From: Oscheius tipulae
Lineage: Eukaryota > Nematoda > Chromadorea > Rhabditida > Rhabditidae
DNA length: 64,000 nucleotides
Assembly (NCBI GenBank): GCA_037178975.1
Contig: JASJZH010000004.1
Coordinates: 11,036,001 to 11,100,000, forward strand
Direction of reading: 5' to 3'
Shown: positions 32,246 to 44,528 of the stretch, piece by piece
Layout: each line of letters opens with the position of its first letter
Position numbering within the stretch: the stretch's first letter is position 1
Notes under the pieces: generated by a model
Told to the model about the DNA's origin: nothing
Database searches by the model: none
What the model saw: only the letters and a program-made list of their open reading frames with translations
Position numbers and translations under genes: made by a program

Positions 32246-32900
32246 TCACATTATACTGAACCGCAGAAATCTCTTTATTCGTGATACTGTCCGGTTCCGT
32301 TGTAAAAAAAGATTAAAAAAAAGCCAAACCTTTGTGAATTCCCAAATAGCTTCTGAGACCGTAACTTCGGGTGGGATCTCGCCTGGACACGTCATTGATT
32401 TATGAACAATGTCTTCCTCAGGCCTATGTCCACGATAGATCAACCCAGCACGTGCGCCCGATGGCAAAGACGTCGACTTTTATAGTGAAAACTTTCACGC
32501 CGTTCAGAATTTCTGGAGCTGTATCCTGGCGTTCCAGTATCACTAGAGTATTCAAAAGAGCATTCTCCATTCTCCACAATGCCGACTTTGTTCAAGCCAA
32601 AATCAGCAATCTTCAGATGATGATGCTCTTTGCCAACAAGCATGCTACAAGTCGGGTACGCTTAAGTTTTTTGGCATAGTACTTGTTCGGATTGACGTCA
32701 CGATGGACCAGGCTGTTTGCATGAAGGAACTTTAAGCCACAGGTTGCTTGAAGGATCCAAAAGACTATACGCTTTTCAGCGTAGACGAATCCGATGGTTC
32801 GATCATCAGTCACAATGTAACCATAAATTGTGATTATGTACGGATTGTATTGGAGCTTAAACGACATTATCTCTTTATGCTTGCCGCAAAGCATACTTTT
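32246..32900 (-). pseudogene. Decayed protein kinase (receptor-tyrosine-kinase-like)
   Basis: In order on the minus strand: a helix-C-like KEIMSFKLQYNPYIITIYGY, WILQATCGLKFLHANSLVHR then D (catalytic-loop HRD), KIADFGLN (DFG), APEILNGVKVFTIKVDVFAI (APE and subdomain IX) and a C-lobe end (TVSEAIWEFTK). The HRD region, the DFG region and the APE region fall in different frames without splice signals between them. No glycine loop or lysine is found upstream. Hence it is a pseudogene of a tyrosine-type kinase. Confidence 0.65.
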
Positions 32901-34551
32901 AAGAGATTCTGGAGTTCTGTTTTGATCTAGCCATCATATCCCACTGCCAGCATGTGCAATGGTCCGGCATAGTGCTTTGCAACGACGAAATTGATGAAAT
33001 ATAAGAGAACACGGTTAGCTATCGCACCTTTAGCTTGTTTAAAAAAAACTTGTTCAAAAAGTTTATCACCTACGGGAATCGAACCAGAGTCGTGCGGCGT
33101 CCTCAAATGGTTTCTCTTTGAAATGGACCAACTTCAGACAGACACACGCGCTGATAAATTGGAATGTATAGTGCTCTTACGTGTATGCTAAGCATGGCAT
33201 TTCTTCTCGCAATGACAAAAATGTATTTCCCGGCTTTTCGTTGAGCTCCTGCAGAGTGGATAAGCCAGCGTGTTGTAAGTCAAAGGGGTAACGCCGGATG
33301 TTTGTTGTATAGGTCATTAGCGAAGACAACAAATGTCTGAAAAATCTATGTCAGTTTTAAAGTGCAACGACCTTAATCCCTCTAAGCAGGTCTTTATGAG
33401 CTGACATGCACGTCTCGCGGTTGAATACAAAACTTAAGTAGCTGGATGTGATAAAATAAATCTAGGAAATCTGCATTTGAACTGTTTGTTTCTTTAGCCT
33501 GGAACGAGATATAAGACAAGCGGAACCAAGAGCCCACAAGTGTTAACATTGACTTCTCGAGAGTCAATAGGGTCGCTTTTTGATACGACCAATGAAGAAA
33601 CGTAGAAATTTCAAGCCATTCATTCAGCATATTGCTATCGATTTACTGTAAAACTTGGCTATTAGGCTAAACGAGAAGTGCATCGTATCTCTGCCCAAGG
33701 ATCCAAAGACATCAATGCTCCCACGCAAAACGATTTGATGCCAAAAAATTGTGAAAGTTTCCGCATCAATCTGGGAAGATTAGTAGAATTGCTGAGCATG
33801 TTACCAGCTAGTATTCAGTACATTTCAGCTTCGTGTTCTTCCAGGTACTCAACATTGAAAGACTCTTGTGTATATTCTATTGGCTCTGAATCGAGGCTAT
33901 CGGAAGGCCTCGGCAAAAATTGATAGCTCTTGTTGCAATAAATTGTCGGCTTGATAATGGATGGATTCTCACAGAGAACATTCCAATGATCTTCTTTCAC
34001 GAACATCTCTCTCTCTCTCTCTCTCTCTCTAAAAACAGGTAACAGCAGGCAAACATAACTTGCCGAAAAACAGCAAATCCTTTCCGTTTAGCGCTCTTTC
34101 ACAGAACATTCTTCCGATCCGACCATGCTGTAATCGTCGCCAGAGGTACTATTCTCTTCGACTTCCGAATCCATTGCCAATCGCACAATAATGCGGATCC
34201 AAAGAGCCGAGCAATAATGTGGAAAGAATAGTAAGAGTTGATGTTCTTTAGATTGGGCCACTAGATCTCTCGAGAACCACCGTAGGTTTTGTAAGATTTG
34301 TTTAGGAGAGTGCTTGCAAGAGACCGATCGTTATATGGCGGCGATGAGCGTGGTTGCTGACAAAGAGCTGTGCCGACAATGTGACAACGACGGATGTTGA
34401 CCACGAGAACCTTGATGGCAGTGCAATGTAATCGACAAAACGGGTGACGGACCTTTCAGACAACAAACATTGAAGGTTTAGACGATGCTTGCACTTCCAT
34501 ACTTTTATGATCACCAAATAAAACAATCTCTTCCGGACATTCATAGCCGAT
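32901..34551. other. Intergenic/relic region
   Basis: No gene supported. Includes a (CT)n run at about 34005-34030. A minus-strand ORF at 33815-34006 is acidic at its end but has no domain. It may hold more remnants of the kinase pseudogene. Confidence 0.35.
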
Positions 34552-35239
34552 TCACTTGATGCTCTGGGAAAGTTTATTAGTTGTTTAATTCAAAAAATTG
34601 GCGGAATAACGACTGCTGTCCTAACCTGACGGATCTTCTTATCAACTTGGTCACCACCATTAAATAGACCACGGGTCTGTTGAGAAGTCACAATCTCGCG
34701 CTTTTTCTGAAAGTTTCCATCTTACAGCAATAGAGATAAAAACTCACAGACTGTCCGTAGCCATATCCATAGCCGGAAGAAGGAGGCATACATTCAGGAA
34801 CACCTGGGGCGCAAGCTACTGACATGCGAGCTGGACGAGAGCCTCTTCCATCGGCCAGAGGAGCAGCATAGACTCCACGGTTCTGACGTTCCGGACTCTC
34901 CTTAAAGGTGATTTTCACGCAAGTGAGACCACTAACTCACAATTTGTCCTGATTGAAAACCGTAACCAAATGCACGGGCCTGGCGGGATCCACTGTCAGC
35001 ATGGCTGGGACCCATGTAAACCGATCTAGGCCTCTGGTTCGACTCTTCCTTAAACAAGTTTGGCTAATGTCTCTGTCTCTCTGCCTCCGCAAACAAAAAC
35101 TGACCACGGTTAGCTGTCCGTAGCTGAGACTACGACTCGTACGAGATTTCTCCACAGCCGTTTTAGAGGGAGGAATGGTCATGCCGGCGACGCCAGCTAC
35201 CGAAGAGGCTCCAAGAAGAATAGACAAAAGAAAATGCAT
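34552..35239 (-). CDS. Secreted protein with Tyr/Gly/Pro-rich segment
   Basis: Start ATG 35237-35239. Signal peptide MHFLLSILLGASSVAGVAG. Exon 1 continues SKTAVEKSRTSRSLSYGQ; exon 2 reads NQRPRSVYMGPSHADSG and RAFGYGFQSGQI; exon 3 reads PERQNRGVYAAPLADGRGSR, ACAPGVPECMPP and SGYGYGYGQS; the last exons read KKREIVTSQQTRGLFNGGDQ and end SIK then TGA at 34552. All joins are phase 0. About 150 residues. Repeated RxVYxxP and GYGYGQ units suggest an extracellular structural or processed protein. The intron after exon 1 contains CTGTCTCTCTGCC. A relic exon of a paralogue lies at 31.6 kb. Confidence 0.6.
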
Positions 35240-35440
35240 TCTCTCTTGGTTGGAAATCTCCTTTCCGACAAAACTTTTATACTGGCCGACATCTTCAATA
35301 ACAAGAAATGTTTTGACTTTTAGTAACCTTTTAGGAAAACAGTAAAGTACCACTGATCGGTCTCTGATCATCTAGGAAAGAAAATAGGCATCACTTTTTG
35401 ATCTCTCCTTTATTCGGTACGAAAACAGTTTCAAGTAAAA

Positions 35441-37750
35441 TTATGCCAAGATTGAAAGATCCGGAACGTTTTCCTTGTTGGAATGGGTAGCCTCTCGGAC
35501 CATTGACGTGATGACAGTTTGTCGCAACACATAGCGTCGGAAGGTGTTCTTCAAGCCCTTTCTGTACTCTCCGATGAAGGCGAAGATCAGAATTGGGTCG
35601 ATGACCTGAGCCAGAGGCATCAGTGCTGAAGAGGTCTGAGAAATGAACGGAGCGTGCATTCCAAGATACGCTAGACCGTAGCTGAGAAGAGCCGGGATGA
35701 AGGTGAAGACCATGGGTACCATTGTCTGGAACCTAGTAGTTTCTCTGTCTCCCTTACCAATCTCTTCGTTAGACACGTTCTACAAAGCTGACGATACCGC
35801 TGGTACGTTCCCTTTGAGCCCAAAAGCTGACTTGGGAGTGTTAGGAGCTTTATACCTATAGGATAGCGGCCGTGAAATGGTACGGGTGGGACACGGGGGC
35901 CCAGTAGTAAAAAAAATGCCCCATAGTTATGCTTTTCTGTCTCTCTCAGTACCCACAAACCTGTAGGATGAGAAGAATAAAGAGTCTCTGCTGAAGTTTG
36001 TTGTAAGTTGAACTCTTGTCAGCTAGTCGAGTAGTGGAGCGGAAAGCCCTAATGATCTTCGTGATGCAGAAGAAGCATATTCCCATGCAAGTGTCAATGA
36101 CAGTGGTCCAAATGAGTAGAATGATGGCTGTTTCGATTACTACGTGGCCATTTTTCTGAATATCGCTAGTTCGATTGGATCCAGACTTTGTGCAATGGAC
36201 TCTTTGCTTGACTCTCTGACAACCTCATATGTTCGTAAGAAAAAGAGAGCTAGAAGGAGGGGATAAATCGTGGACCAGGTAATTTTTCGGTGCAAACACA
36301 GGGGATAAGCTGCGGATGTCTTTTAACAGTAAAATCATTTATATAAGTCCCAGTCAGCTCTGCTCTGACCGCGTTCCATTCCTGAATGATTCACAATAGT
36401 ATAAGCCGTCTGGTGCTCAAACTCAAAGATTGCTCCCACACTTCAACAGAAAAAGAGACAGTGAGTAAGTGATGAGATCATCACATGTCTAATTTCAAAA
36501 GTTGACTTCTATAGGTTCCCAAAAAAACTCACAAACATCGGTGCTCCCTCGTAAGAAATCTTATCCAGTTCGATGTGGAAATCTCCATAAGACACATCCT
36601 TGAAATTGGCTGCAACATCCGGATTCAGACGCATGTATCCCGTTACGGGACCGGCGCAAAGGATAAGTATACCGAAATAGACAACGACCAGAATCAAAAC
36701 TTTCTCCGGTTTGTGGAACCAGCTCAAGCTTGGAGGTCTGAAAGTGACTCTTACCCCAATTTGTGGTGTCATTGACTCACGAGCACATCACAAAGTAGCG
36801 GTAGATGAATGAGTAAGTCAAGATGAGTAGGAGTTTGATGTAACAGGTAGAGAAGAAACAGATAAGGTAGGAGCCGAGTTCCCGAGAGACACGTTGCACC
36901 GTGGCGTAGAAGAGCCAGCCTTTTTCACTGGGTTCGAAGACCTGAAACAGTCGGGTGTGAGGGACAGAGAGACATAAAGATAGAGAGATAGGAAGACAGA
37001 GACAGAGAGACTTACAGGGACCATAATCAGGGTTACGGTAGTGTGAACAATTGCCACGAGGCTGTAGAGAAAGAGAAGAACTTTGTAGGATCCAATATCT
37101 TTCCCGGATCTGAAAAGCGATCTTTCGTCTGGCTGCTAATAAGGTCAAGTTCATGTTAAGCTGCCACGTGTTGCATTAAACTGTTTGGTAAGGTCATTGC
37201 ATTATTAGGATGAGGCAAACTATAAGTTCACTTTGTTGAGACCAAATAATCAAAACTACGGTATCAGATTTCCCTGGAAGCAATACGGTTTTCCCGCCCG
37301 TCTCATTAAATTTTTGCCATTAAAATGCTCTCACTATCAGCTTCTCTAATCTTGGGTGACACTGTCACCCGGTGTTTTGAGCTTCAAAGGATCAGTTTCT
37401 GTTCTTAATATTCGAACAAACTCTTCGTTGAAAAAAGTAGTTTCCATGAGGTTTTACTGGAATGTATGACATCTTGATGATTATTTTAACAGTTTATGAA
37501 TGCCGAACATGTTTTCTTCGGTTTTGTAAGTTTATATCTTTTCCTGTTAGTGTTAGTTGGTCTCTTAGTGCCGCTTCATGACAGTAAGAACACAGTTTTA
37601 TAACGGCTAAGCCCGAACTTGCTTCCCTCCCAAAAGGAGAGCTTTGGCATGGACTTACTTGAAAGCAATCAGTGGCAGCAGAATCACATTGAGTCCGATG
37701 GCTGCAACACTGAGACCAGTCATGATGTCACTTACAAGTTGGGGTGCCAT
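35441..37750 (-). CDS. Str-superfamily chemoreceptor 1
   Basis: Seven-TM receptor of the nematode Str superfamily. ATG 37748-37750 gives MAPQLVSDIMTGLS and TM1 (VAAIGLNVILLPLIAF), followed by a ~530-bp intron. Exon 2 is SGKDIGSYKVLLFLYSLVAI with HTTVTLIMVP. Then come FEPSEKGWLFYATVQRVSRE, an exon with LILVVVYFGILILCAGP, a loop exon with NPDVAANFKDVSYG, and an exon ending YNKLQQRLFILLILQ. The last exon is TMVPMVFTFIPALLSYG to IDPILIFAFIGEYRKGL. The intron before the last exon holds a copy of the GTGGGACACGGGGGCCCAGT repeat. A TATATAA lies at 37819-37825 (minus strand). A chemosensory role in neurons is inferred from family. Confidence 0.75.
35860..35950. repeat. R1-associated repeat tail in an intron
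   Basis: GGTGGGACACGGGGGCCCAG followed by TAGTAAAAAAAATGCCCC and then TTTCTGTCTCTCTCAG; matches the block at about 22795-22850 including the trailing CT repeat. Confidence 0.6.
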
Positions 37751-39095
37751 TTTCTAAACTGACGATGTTACAGTTGACTGGCAAACAAAAGGAAGCAATC
37801 CAAGTTTCCAGTAAACATTTATATACCCTCTTAACTAATCCCGCCCTTCTTTTTCTTAGTGACTAAGACGTCAAAGTTGGTCTACGTACACAAGAAATCT
37901 ATGATCTGTGTTTTCTAACACGCGATTGAATCAGAGAAACAAAAAAACAGACTGAAGATCACGAAGAAGGTTTTCAAGCTATAAAAGCTCGCGGTACTTT
38001 CATCTGGGAAGCAAGGACATTTGCCTATAGCCGAAGATCCAGTTTTTGTGCGGTTTTGAACAAAAATCTAGGTTAAATTTGGAATATGTACGTCTAAAGA
38101 TATGTCAAATGTACAAAGGAGAACATTAATCGTGTAAATATTCGAACGGATAAGAGTATAGTTCATGCTAAGTAGCAACTCATAGCATTAGCATTGGCAG
38201 AAAACTTAGTCGTCTGAACTGATGAGCGGAGGAAGAAACGGGAGGGAAGGAAGTAGAAAATATTTGAAAATCCCGATTCCGTGGGATAGGAAATCTAGTC
38301 ATTTCTCTTTCTCAAACATACCAGCCGTCTATGATTTATTCTTGACTTTCTTAGCATTGACAACCGGCTGCTGTGCCGCTTCCACAATAGCCGAAGTTTC
38401 CAAGTCAACTTCGATAGAACGAGTTGTTCTTGGAAACAGTCCCAATATAATACAAAAGAAGACAGCTTTTGCTGTAATCTACTGCTGTAAAACTAGGCAT
38501 AAGGACATCCATCTCATTGTCAGCTACTATCCGAAGATCTTCGGTACTCCCTACTATCCGAAGTGGTCTGTGATGATCTCTTTCGATCTTACATTGCCAC
38601 GGATCAAAGGCGCAATTTCATGGTCACAGTAATTGTCAAAAGGATAAGTAGCAAGTAACTCTGAAGTTCCAGATAGAACAAGCGGCTCCGAAACTGAACA
38701 AATAGAAATACTTGGCAGTGGAGGACGGTATTCAATCCAGCGTTCACTGTTTTTTAAAGGCCACTGTAATCATTAGCCAGTGACAACTTTGGTGAACTGG
38801 AGAATCTTATTTTCTCGAGCTTCTTCTTGTAAAGTTTTGAGCTCTTTCTTGTTATGATCAAATCTTAGCAGAACCGAAGCATCAGAGATCTGAACAACAG
38901 CATAAAAGAGGTGAGTAGGCTAGCTTTTATCCAGGAAGTTAATGCAAAGTTTTTTTTTTCCTTTTCCTTGAGACCAGGAACCGTATTAGGTTATCAACAG
39001 GAAGAGCGTTTATAGTAAACACAGTTTGATAAGCCGTACAAAGCGATATTTCCTACTGTTTTTAAGCATAGATCAAGCACAAGCACGGGTAAGTG
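37751..39095. other. Intergenic between receptor genes
   Basis: Holds the promoter of receptor 1 (TATATAA 37819-37825 on the minus strand). An intronless plus-strand ORF at 38222-38632 has 136 codons without domain or clear upstream signals; I do not call it a gene. No other feature seen. Confidence 0.4.
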
Positions 39096-40130
39096 TCATA
39101 ATTTCACACAGGGCCAATCATATTTCATGCAAGTTGGACGGTTGTCGATGTTTTGAAATCTGTCACTGGTTCCGTGACAATATTCTGTCTTAAGACAAAC
39201 TTCGTGAATTCGTTCACTAAATTCTTCCTGTACTCTCCGATGAAGCAGAAGACTATGATCGGATCGATTAGCTGCACCACAGGCATGATGGCCGAGGAAA
39301 TTTGTGAAATGAACGGAGCACGGGCGCCCACATAGGAAGTAGCTGATGAAACCCGGGATGTAGGTGAAGATGAAATGGGCTGTGGCCTGCAAATGTTTTG
39401 TTTTGAGGGTGATAGTATCTCGGCACCTGGAGGATGAGAAGTATGAAGAGACGAAGCTGCTAGATTCGAAAGTTGAGGTTTCCTGTGACCTGTCGTGGAC
39501 AGGAAGGCTTAAATGATGCTCACGATACAGAAGATGCAGACCGTGGTCGTACAGAGGATAGCCGTTGAGTAAATTGCAAAAATGTAGGCGGTTTCAGTGA
39601 CAAAGTGACTATCTCTCTGAAATTCGGTCTCTCTGTCTCTCTGTACTTGCAAACTTTGGTGCTCTAAGCCACGTGTTCCAGATCTATGCAAACGCCGTTC
39701 GTTTGGTTCTTGGTGTAATTGGCAGCAATCTTCGGGTTCAGCCGCATTTATACACTGAATACGCCAAAAATCCGAACGGAAGATCAAGACAAGAACCGGT
39801 ACCCGCTTGTGTCGCTCGTACCAGATAAGAAGATGTGGTCTGAAATGCATTTTTAGGCTATAATGAATAGGAAACTTGCGCACACATGACAAAATAATGG
39901 TAGACATAAGAGTAGATTAAAATTAGGAGAAGTTCGATTTAGCAGGTTGAGTAGGTACAGAAGCAGTAGGAACCAGCCTACACTACTGCCATTCTGTGAA
40001 AGTACGCTGTTTAAAAGGGTAGCCACGAAACTATCGAGAAAGAGAGGTACTTCGTAGGATCAATGCCAATGTCTCGACCCCACTTGTATGCCATAAGAGG
40101 TAGAAGTAGATATTCGGGTGTTCACTTACA
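39096..40130 (-). pseudogene. Decayed Str-superfamily chemoreceptor 2
   Basis: Retains the receptor exon order: a degraded first part (MAYKWGRDIG near 40090), PHLLIWYERHKRVPVLVL, a TETAYIFAIYSTAILCTT block and a last exon with IFTYIPGFISYF and PFISQISSAIMPVVQLIDP, IVFCFIGEYRKN. Relative to the intact genes the last exon lost bases after ISYFL, which shifts the frame, and the first exon is eroded. It lies between intact receptors in the same orientation, so it is a dead tandem duplicate. Confidence 0.72.
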
Positions 40131-40380
40131 CTTATAACACCTAATAACTTAACATTTCAACTAAATTGAACTACATTGAAGAACTACGGAATAGGTCAGA
40201 TAAGTAAGTACGCTGTTTAAAATGCTTCCTGAAATGTTGGAGAAATGTTGAGGGCAGGTACAAAAGATTACAAGTACTGTCTCTCTGTCTCGGGTATGTT
40301 TATGAAAATGCATTGTAAATACACTGACTTTCACTAAAGGGTTTAAGTTAAACGCAAGTAGTTATTTGTACAGTATTTTT

Positions 40381-41657
40381 TTACATTAAAACGACCACAT
40401 TTCCAGACGTCTTCGTGTTGCTAACATCTGTTACTGGAGCCGTGGTTACAATGCTCTGCTGTCTGAGGACAATCCTTCTGAATCCGTTGACCAGTCCCTT
40501 CCTGTACTCTCCAATGAAGGAGAAGATTAGAACAGGATCAACTAGCTGAGCCATGGGCATGAATGCCGAGGAGATTTGGGAAATGAACGGAGCATGGGTG
40601 CCCATATAGGCCAGGAAGTAGCTCAAAAGAGCTGGAATGAAAGTAAAGATGAAGGGGACCATGGTCTGGAGCATATATTGTTTGAGGGTGAGAATGTCTC
40701 TGTACCTGAAGGATCAACAGTATGAAGAGACGTCGCTGTAATTTTTGAAAGTTGATGCTTTCAGTTGCCACACTTGTTGCGGACCAGAAGGCTTGAATGA
40801 TCTTCACGATGCAGAAGAAACAGACCGCAGTGGAGGAGAGAATGGCAGTAGTGTAGACTGAGAGAATGTAGGCGGTTTCGGTGACGAAGTGGCCGTCTCT
40901 CTGGCAATTCTTTTCTTCACCAGGGACACTCTCTTTTTGTCTCTGTCCCTCTGTCTCTTTGTTTTGTACTTACAAACATCGGTGCACCAATATACGCCAC
41001 GTGTTCCAGATCCACGTGAACTTCTTCTGTTTGATTTTTTGCCCAACTAGCTGCAATTTCCTTATTCAAGGTCATGTATGAGATCACTGGTCCAGCACAG
41101 CACCCCAAAATTCCCGAATAGACCAAGACAAGAACAAGGATTCTTTTCGGGCGGTGGTACCATATCAGGAGATGCGGTCTGAAATTCTTAGGTTATCTTG
41201 TGCAGGAAACTTACGCGCACATGACAAAATAGCGGTAGACGAAGGAGTAGGTTAGAATTAGAAGAAGTTTTATGTAACATGCAGAGAAAACGCTGAAGCA
41301 GAAAGATCCAGCCTCGCGACTAACTCTTTGCACAGTGGCGTAGAAGAGCCAGCCCTTGTCACTAGGTTCGAAGACCTGAAAAAGTCAGGTCGAAGAGATA
41401 GAGAGATAGAGACAGAAAGACAAAGAGATAAATTGGCAGTAAGCCAGCGAGAGGCTGAGACACATAGACCAACTTACCGGAACCAAAAGGAGAGTTGATG
41501 TGGTATGAACAATAGCCACGAGACTATAGAGGAAGAGCAGAACTTTGTAGGATCCGATGTCTCTTCCCGACTTGAAGGCAATAAGAGGTAGAAGAATCAC
41601 ATTGAGGGCGATAGCTACAGTACTCAGACACGTCATTACATCTCCGAGCACTGTCAT
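40381..41657 (-). CDS. Str-superfamily chemoreceptor 3
   Basis: ATG 41655-41657; MTVLGDVMTCLSTVAIALNV leads TM1, then SGRDIGSYKVLLFLYSLVAI. Further exons give FEPSDKGWLFYATVQRVSRE, YIKLLLILTYSFVYRYFVMC, an exon PHLLIWYHRPKRILVLVLVY, a loop with NKEIAASWAKNQTEEVHVDL, TETAYILSVYTTAILSSTAV and RRLFILLILQ. The last exon is TMVPFIFTFIPALLSYFLAY through LVDPVLIFSFIGEYRKGL, ending SGNVVVLM. That last exon is identical in DNA to the one in receptor 4. A TATAAG lies about 50 bp upstream of the ATG on the minus strand (41707-41712). Introns hold CT/GA tracts. About 330 residues. Confidence 0.82.
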
Positions 41658-43255
41658 TTTGACGGGAGGGGAGAGGGGTGGTAACTGAACACGGAACGTG
41701 TGCGCTCTTATAAGGATCCGAGAAGGTTAATCCAACGAAGCGAAGAATGAAAGGCGTTCGTTAATAATAAGCAGATCAGTCATCGACTGTAGTTTAGTCA
41801 TGAACCAATCTTGTGTACGATTTTTTGTGAGGCGCAAGATTGCTATCAGAAGGTACGTAAAGCTTGAATTGGCACTCAAATTGCCTCTCAAGCAAATAGC
41901 AGAGAGACAGTGAGACATTCTTTAAATCCGCTCTTTGATTCTCGAATATATCAGTTCCTAGTGACTCATATACCCCCGTCTCTAATATCAACGTTCAGAC
42001 TCAAGATGTTATTTAGCACAGGGCAGTGTTTGAACTGACAGTTATAAAGAAAAGTACAGTCAGCTGTCGATATAGTAGACACGAGTGATGAAAATGCGGG
42101 TTATTTGCCCCAATGGTTTATTTCAACATTTTTTAGTTTCACTCAGGTAGTCAGTAATTAGTAAGCCACTGCTGATGAATTTCGGCCAGACCTATCATCG
42201 AAAATTAAGAAAGTTTAGAAGAGTCGACAAAAACAATATGAAGAAGACGATTTCTTTTCCCGCGCGTACGCAATGTTGTGTACGCAAAATTAAATCGAGA
42301 GGAAAAGTTAACTGAACTCTACTATTGGGACCTAATTTTTTGTCTACATTAACAAATATCGAGAGTCTACTATACTGAGAGTCAAAATACACTAAAAACA
42401 GTGGATTTTCATTTTTCGCACCAAACTTGTATGGTGGATTCTACGGGTATCTACCATATCGAAAGTTGACTGTAAAAATACAATAATTTCCTGTTGTGCA
42501 TAAAATACGAATAATCTTCGTTGTTGTCTACTACGGCTTCCGATACAAATAGCTATAAATGGTGATACAAAAAAAACGGAGAAACCTGACAAAGCAGGAA
42601 AGCGCACAGAGAAGAATCAGTGAGAGAGAGAGATGGTCTAGGCCCCAAAGTGAAGTTGGCTAGTCTTCGTAGATTGTTGTATGGCGCTGCGCCGCTTCTC
42701 AGTAACCGAGCTCTCGGGTGTCTTCACCATGACAAAATCAAGGCTCTAGAGTCGTCCAAAACCGGCTTGCCATCTACTATTGGCAACAAAACGCTCTCCT
42801 TCTAATACCTGACAGGAGATTTCCTGTCAAGTCTTCTCTAGACCCGAACGACAGGAGGGAATTAAAAAACTGCGAAAACGACCACTATTTAGAAAACGGA
42901 AGTAATAGCCATCTCGCAAAATTCTGTTAAGACAATTTTCCTTAGATTTGCGTTTTTATTGTGTTTTCGGGGACGAAAGAAACTTCGGACTACCCATTTA
43001 CCACAGAACAAAGTGACAGTCCCATGCTGCTCTATGCTCACAACTGACTGTCATCTAATTTTCAGTAATTTTTTACTTTCCATCTTTACTTCGTGGCCAC
43101 GGATAAACAAACAGGTAACCACAGACACCATTTCGCTTTCATAGTATGCATCTAATCAGAAGCTTGTTTGGAAAATTGATGATCTGTTGGAAAAGATGAT
43201 CATTTGAGGACTTTATTGAAGAGTCTTGTTGCAATCAGTTATTAGTAGAACACTT
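41658..43255. other. Intergenic between receptors 3 and 4, with R2 repeat
   Basis: Contains the receptor 3 promoter (TATA-like 41707-41712) and R2 repeat copy 2 at 42755-42890. No gene recognised. Confidence 0.45.
42755..42890. repeat. Dispersed repeat family R2, copy 2
   Basis: Aligns with 22070-22205, including the hairpin-forming CCTGACAGGAGATTTCCTGT block and the following CAGGAGGGAATTAAAAA. Confidence 0.6.
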
Positions 43256-44484
43256 TTATATAGGAGCAGTCGCATTTCCAGACGTCTTCGTGTTGCTAAC
43301 ATCTGTTACTGGAGCCGTGGTTACAATGCTCTGCTGTCTGAGGACAATCCTTCTGAATCCGTTGACCAGTCCCTTCCTGTACTCTCCAATGAAGGAGAAG
43401 ATTAGAACAGGATCAACTAGCTGAGCCATGGGCATGAATGCCGAGGAGATTTGGGAAATGAACGGAGCATGGGTGCCCATATAGGCCAGGAAGTAGCTCA
43501 AAAGAGCTGGAATGAAAGTAAAGATGAAGGGGACCATGGTCTGGAAGATGTTCTGTTTTAAAAGTGAAAATATCTTGGTACCTGGAGGATGAGAAGGACG
43601 AAGAGACGCTGCTGAAGTCTTCGGAAGTGGACGCTTTCAGTAGCCAGGCTAGTTGTGGACAGAAAGGCTTGAATGATCTTCACGATGCAGAAGAAGCAGA
43701 CGGTGGTGGAGCAAAGAATCGAAATTGTGTAGACTGAGAGAATGTACGCGGTTTCGGTAACGAAGTGACCGTTCCTCTGAAAATTACTCTGTTACTCTGT
43801 CTTTCTGTCTCTCTGTTTCTCTGTGTACTCACAAACATAGGCGATCCAATATAGGCCACTTTATCCAATTCCACATGCAGTCCTTCCGGCTGACTTTCAG
43901 CAAAATTGTCAGCGATTTCAGTATTCAGTCGCATGTAAGCGACTACTGGTCCAGCACAACAGGCCATGATTCCAAAGTGGATGAAAACGATGACGAGAAC
44001 CTTCCTGGGTCGGTGGTACCAGGACAGAAGATGCGGTCTGAAATGGTTTTTAGGTCGAAAAAATGGGAGCTTACGCGCACATGACAAAATAACGGTAGAC
44101 AAAAGAGTAGGTAAGGATTAGTAGAAGTTTGATGTAGCAGGTGGCGAAAATGCAAAATAGCCAGGAACCGAGCTCGCGACCAACTCTTGGGACAGTGGCA
44201 TAGAAGAGCCAGCCTTTTTCACTAGGCTCGAAGACCTGGAAAAAAGTGCAATAAAAAAACAGAAACGGAGAGACAAGAAGAGAGAGAGAAAGAGAAAAAC
44301 TTACCGGTACCAAGATGAGGGTTACGGTAGTGTGAACAATAGCCACCAGACTGTAGAGGAAGAGCAGAACTTTGTAGGATCCAATGTCTCTTCCCGACTT
44401 GAAGGCGATGAGAGGCAACAGGAGGGAGTTGAGAAAGATAGCCACCGTACTCAGGCACGTCATCATATCTCCAAGAACCGCCAT
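43256..44484 (-). CDS. Str-superfamily chemoreceptor 4
   Basis: ATG 44482-44484; MAVLGDMMTCLSTVAIFLNS, then SGRDIGSYKVLLFLYSLVAI. Later exons: FEPSEKGWLFYATVPRVGRE, YIKLLLILTYSFVYRYFVMC, PHLLSWYHRPRKVLVIVFIH, a loop with NTEIADNFAESQPEGLHVEL, TETAYILSVYTISILCSTTV and LQQRLFVLLILQ. The last exon is TMVPFIFTFIPALLSYFLAY to LVDPVLIFSFIGEYRKGL, ending SGNATAPI. TATATAA at 44529-44535 on the minus strand is 45 bp upstream of the ATG. Six-exon structure and phases match receptor 3. Probably a plasma-membrane chemoreceptor in sensory neurons. Confidence 0.83.
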
Positions 44485-44528
44485 CTTGCCCTGGAGTAAA
44501 CGGAAACACTGAAACCGTGATCGTGTCC

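Noticed and set aside
33050-33125. tRNA-like sequence (GGTTCGATTCCC on the minus strand)
   Set aside because: No acceptor stem pairing or D-arm at the right distance.
33995-34035. CRISPR or other array
   Set aside because: Only a simple CT microsatellite; no spacer-repeat arrays anywhere in the window, which is eukaryotic.
38222-38632. 136-codon plus-strand ORF
   Set aside because: No domain, signal peptide, introns or clear promoter; length is within chance for this much sequence.
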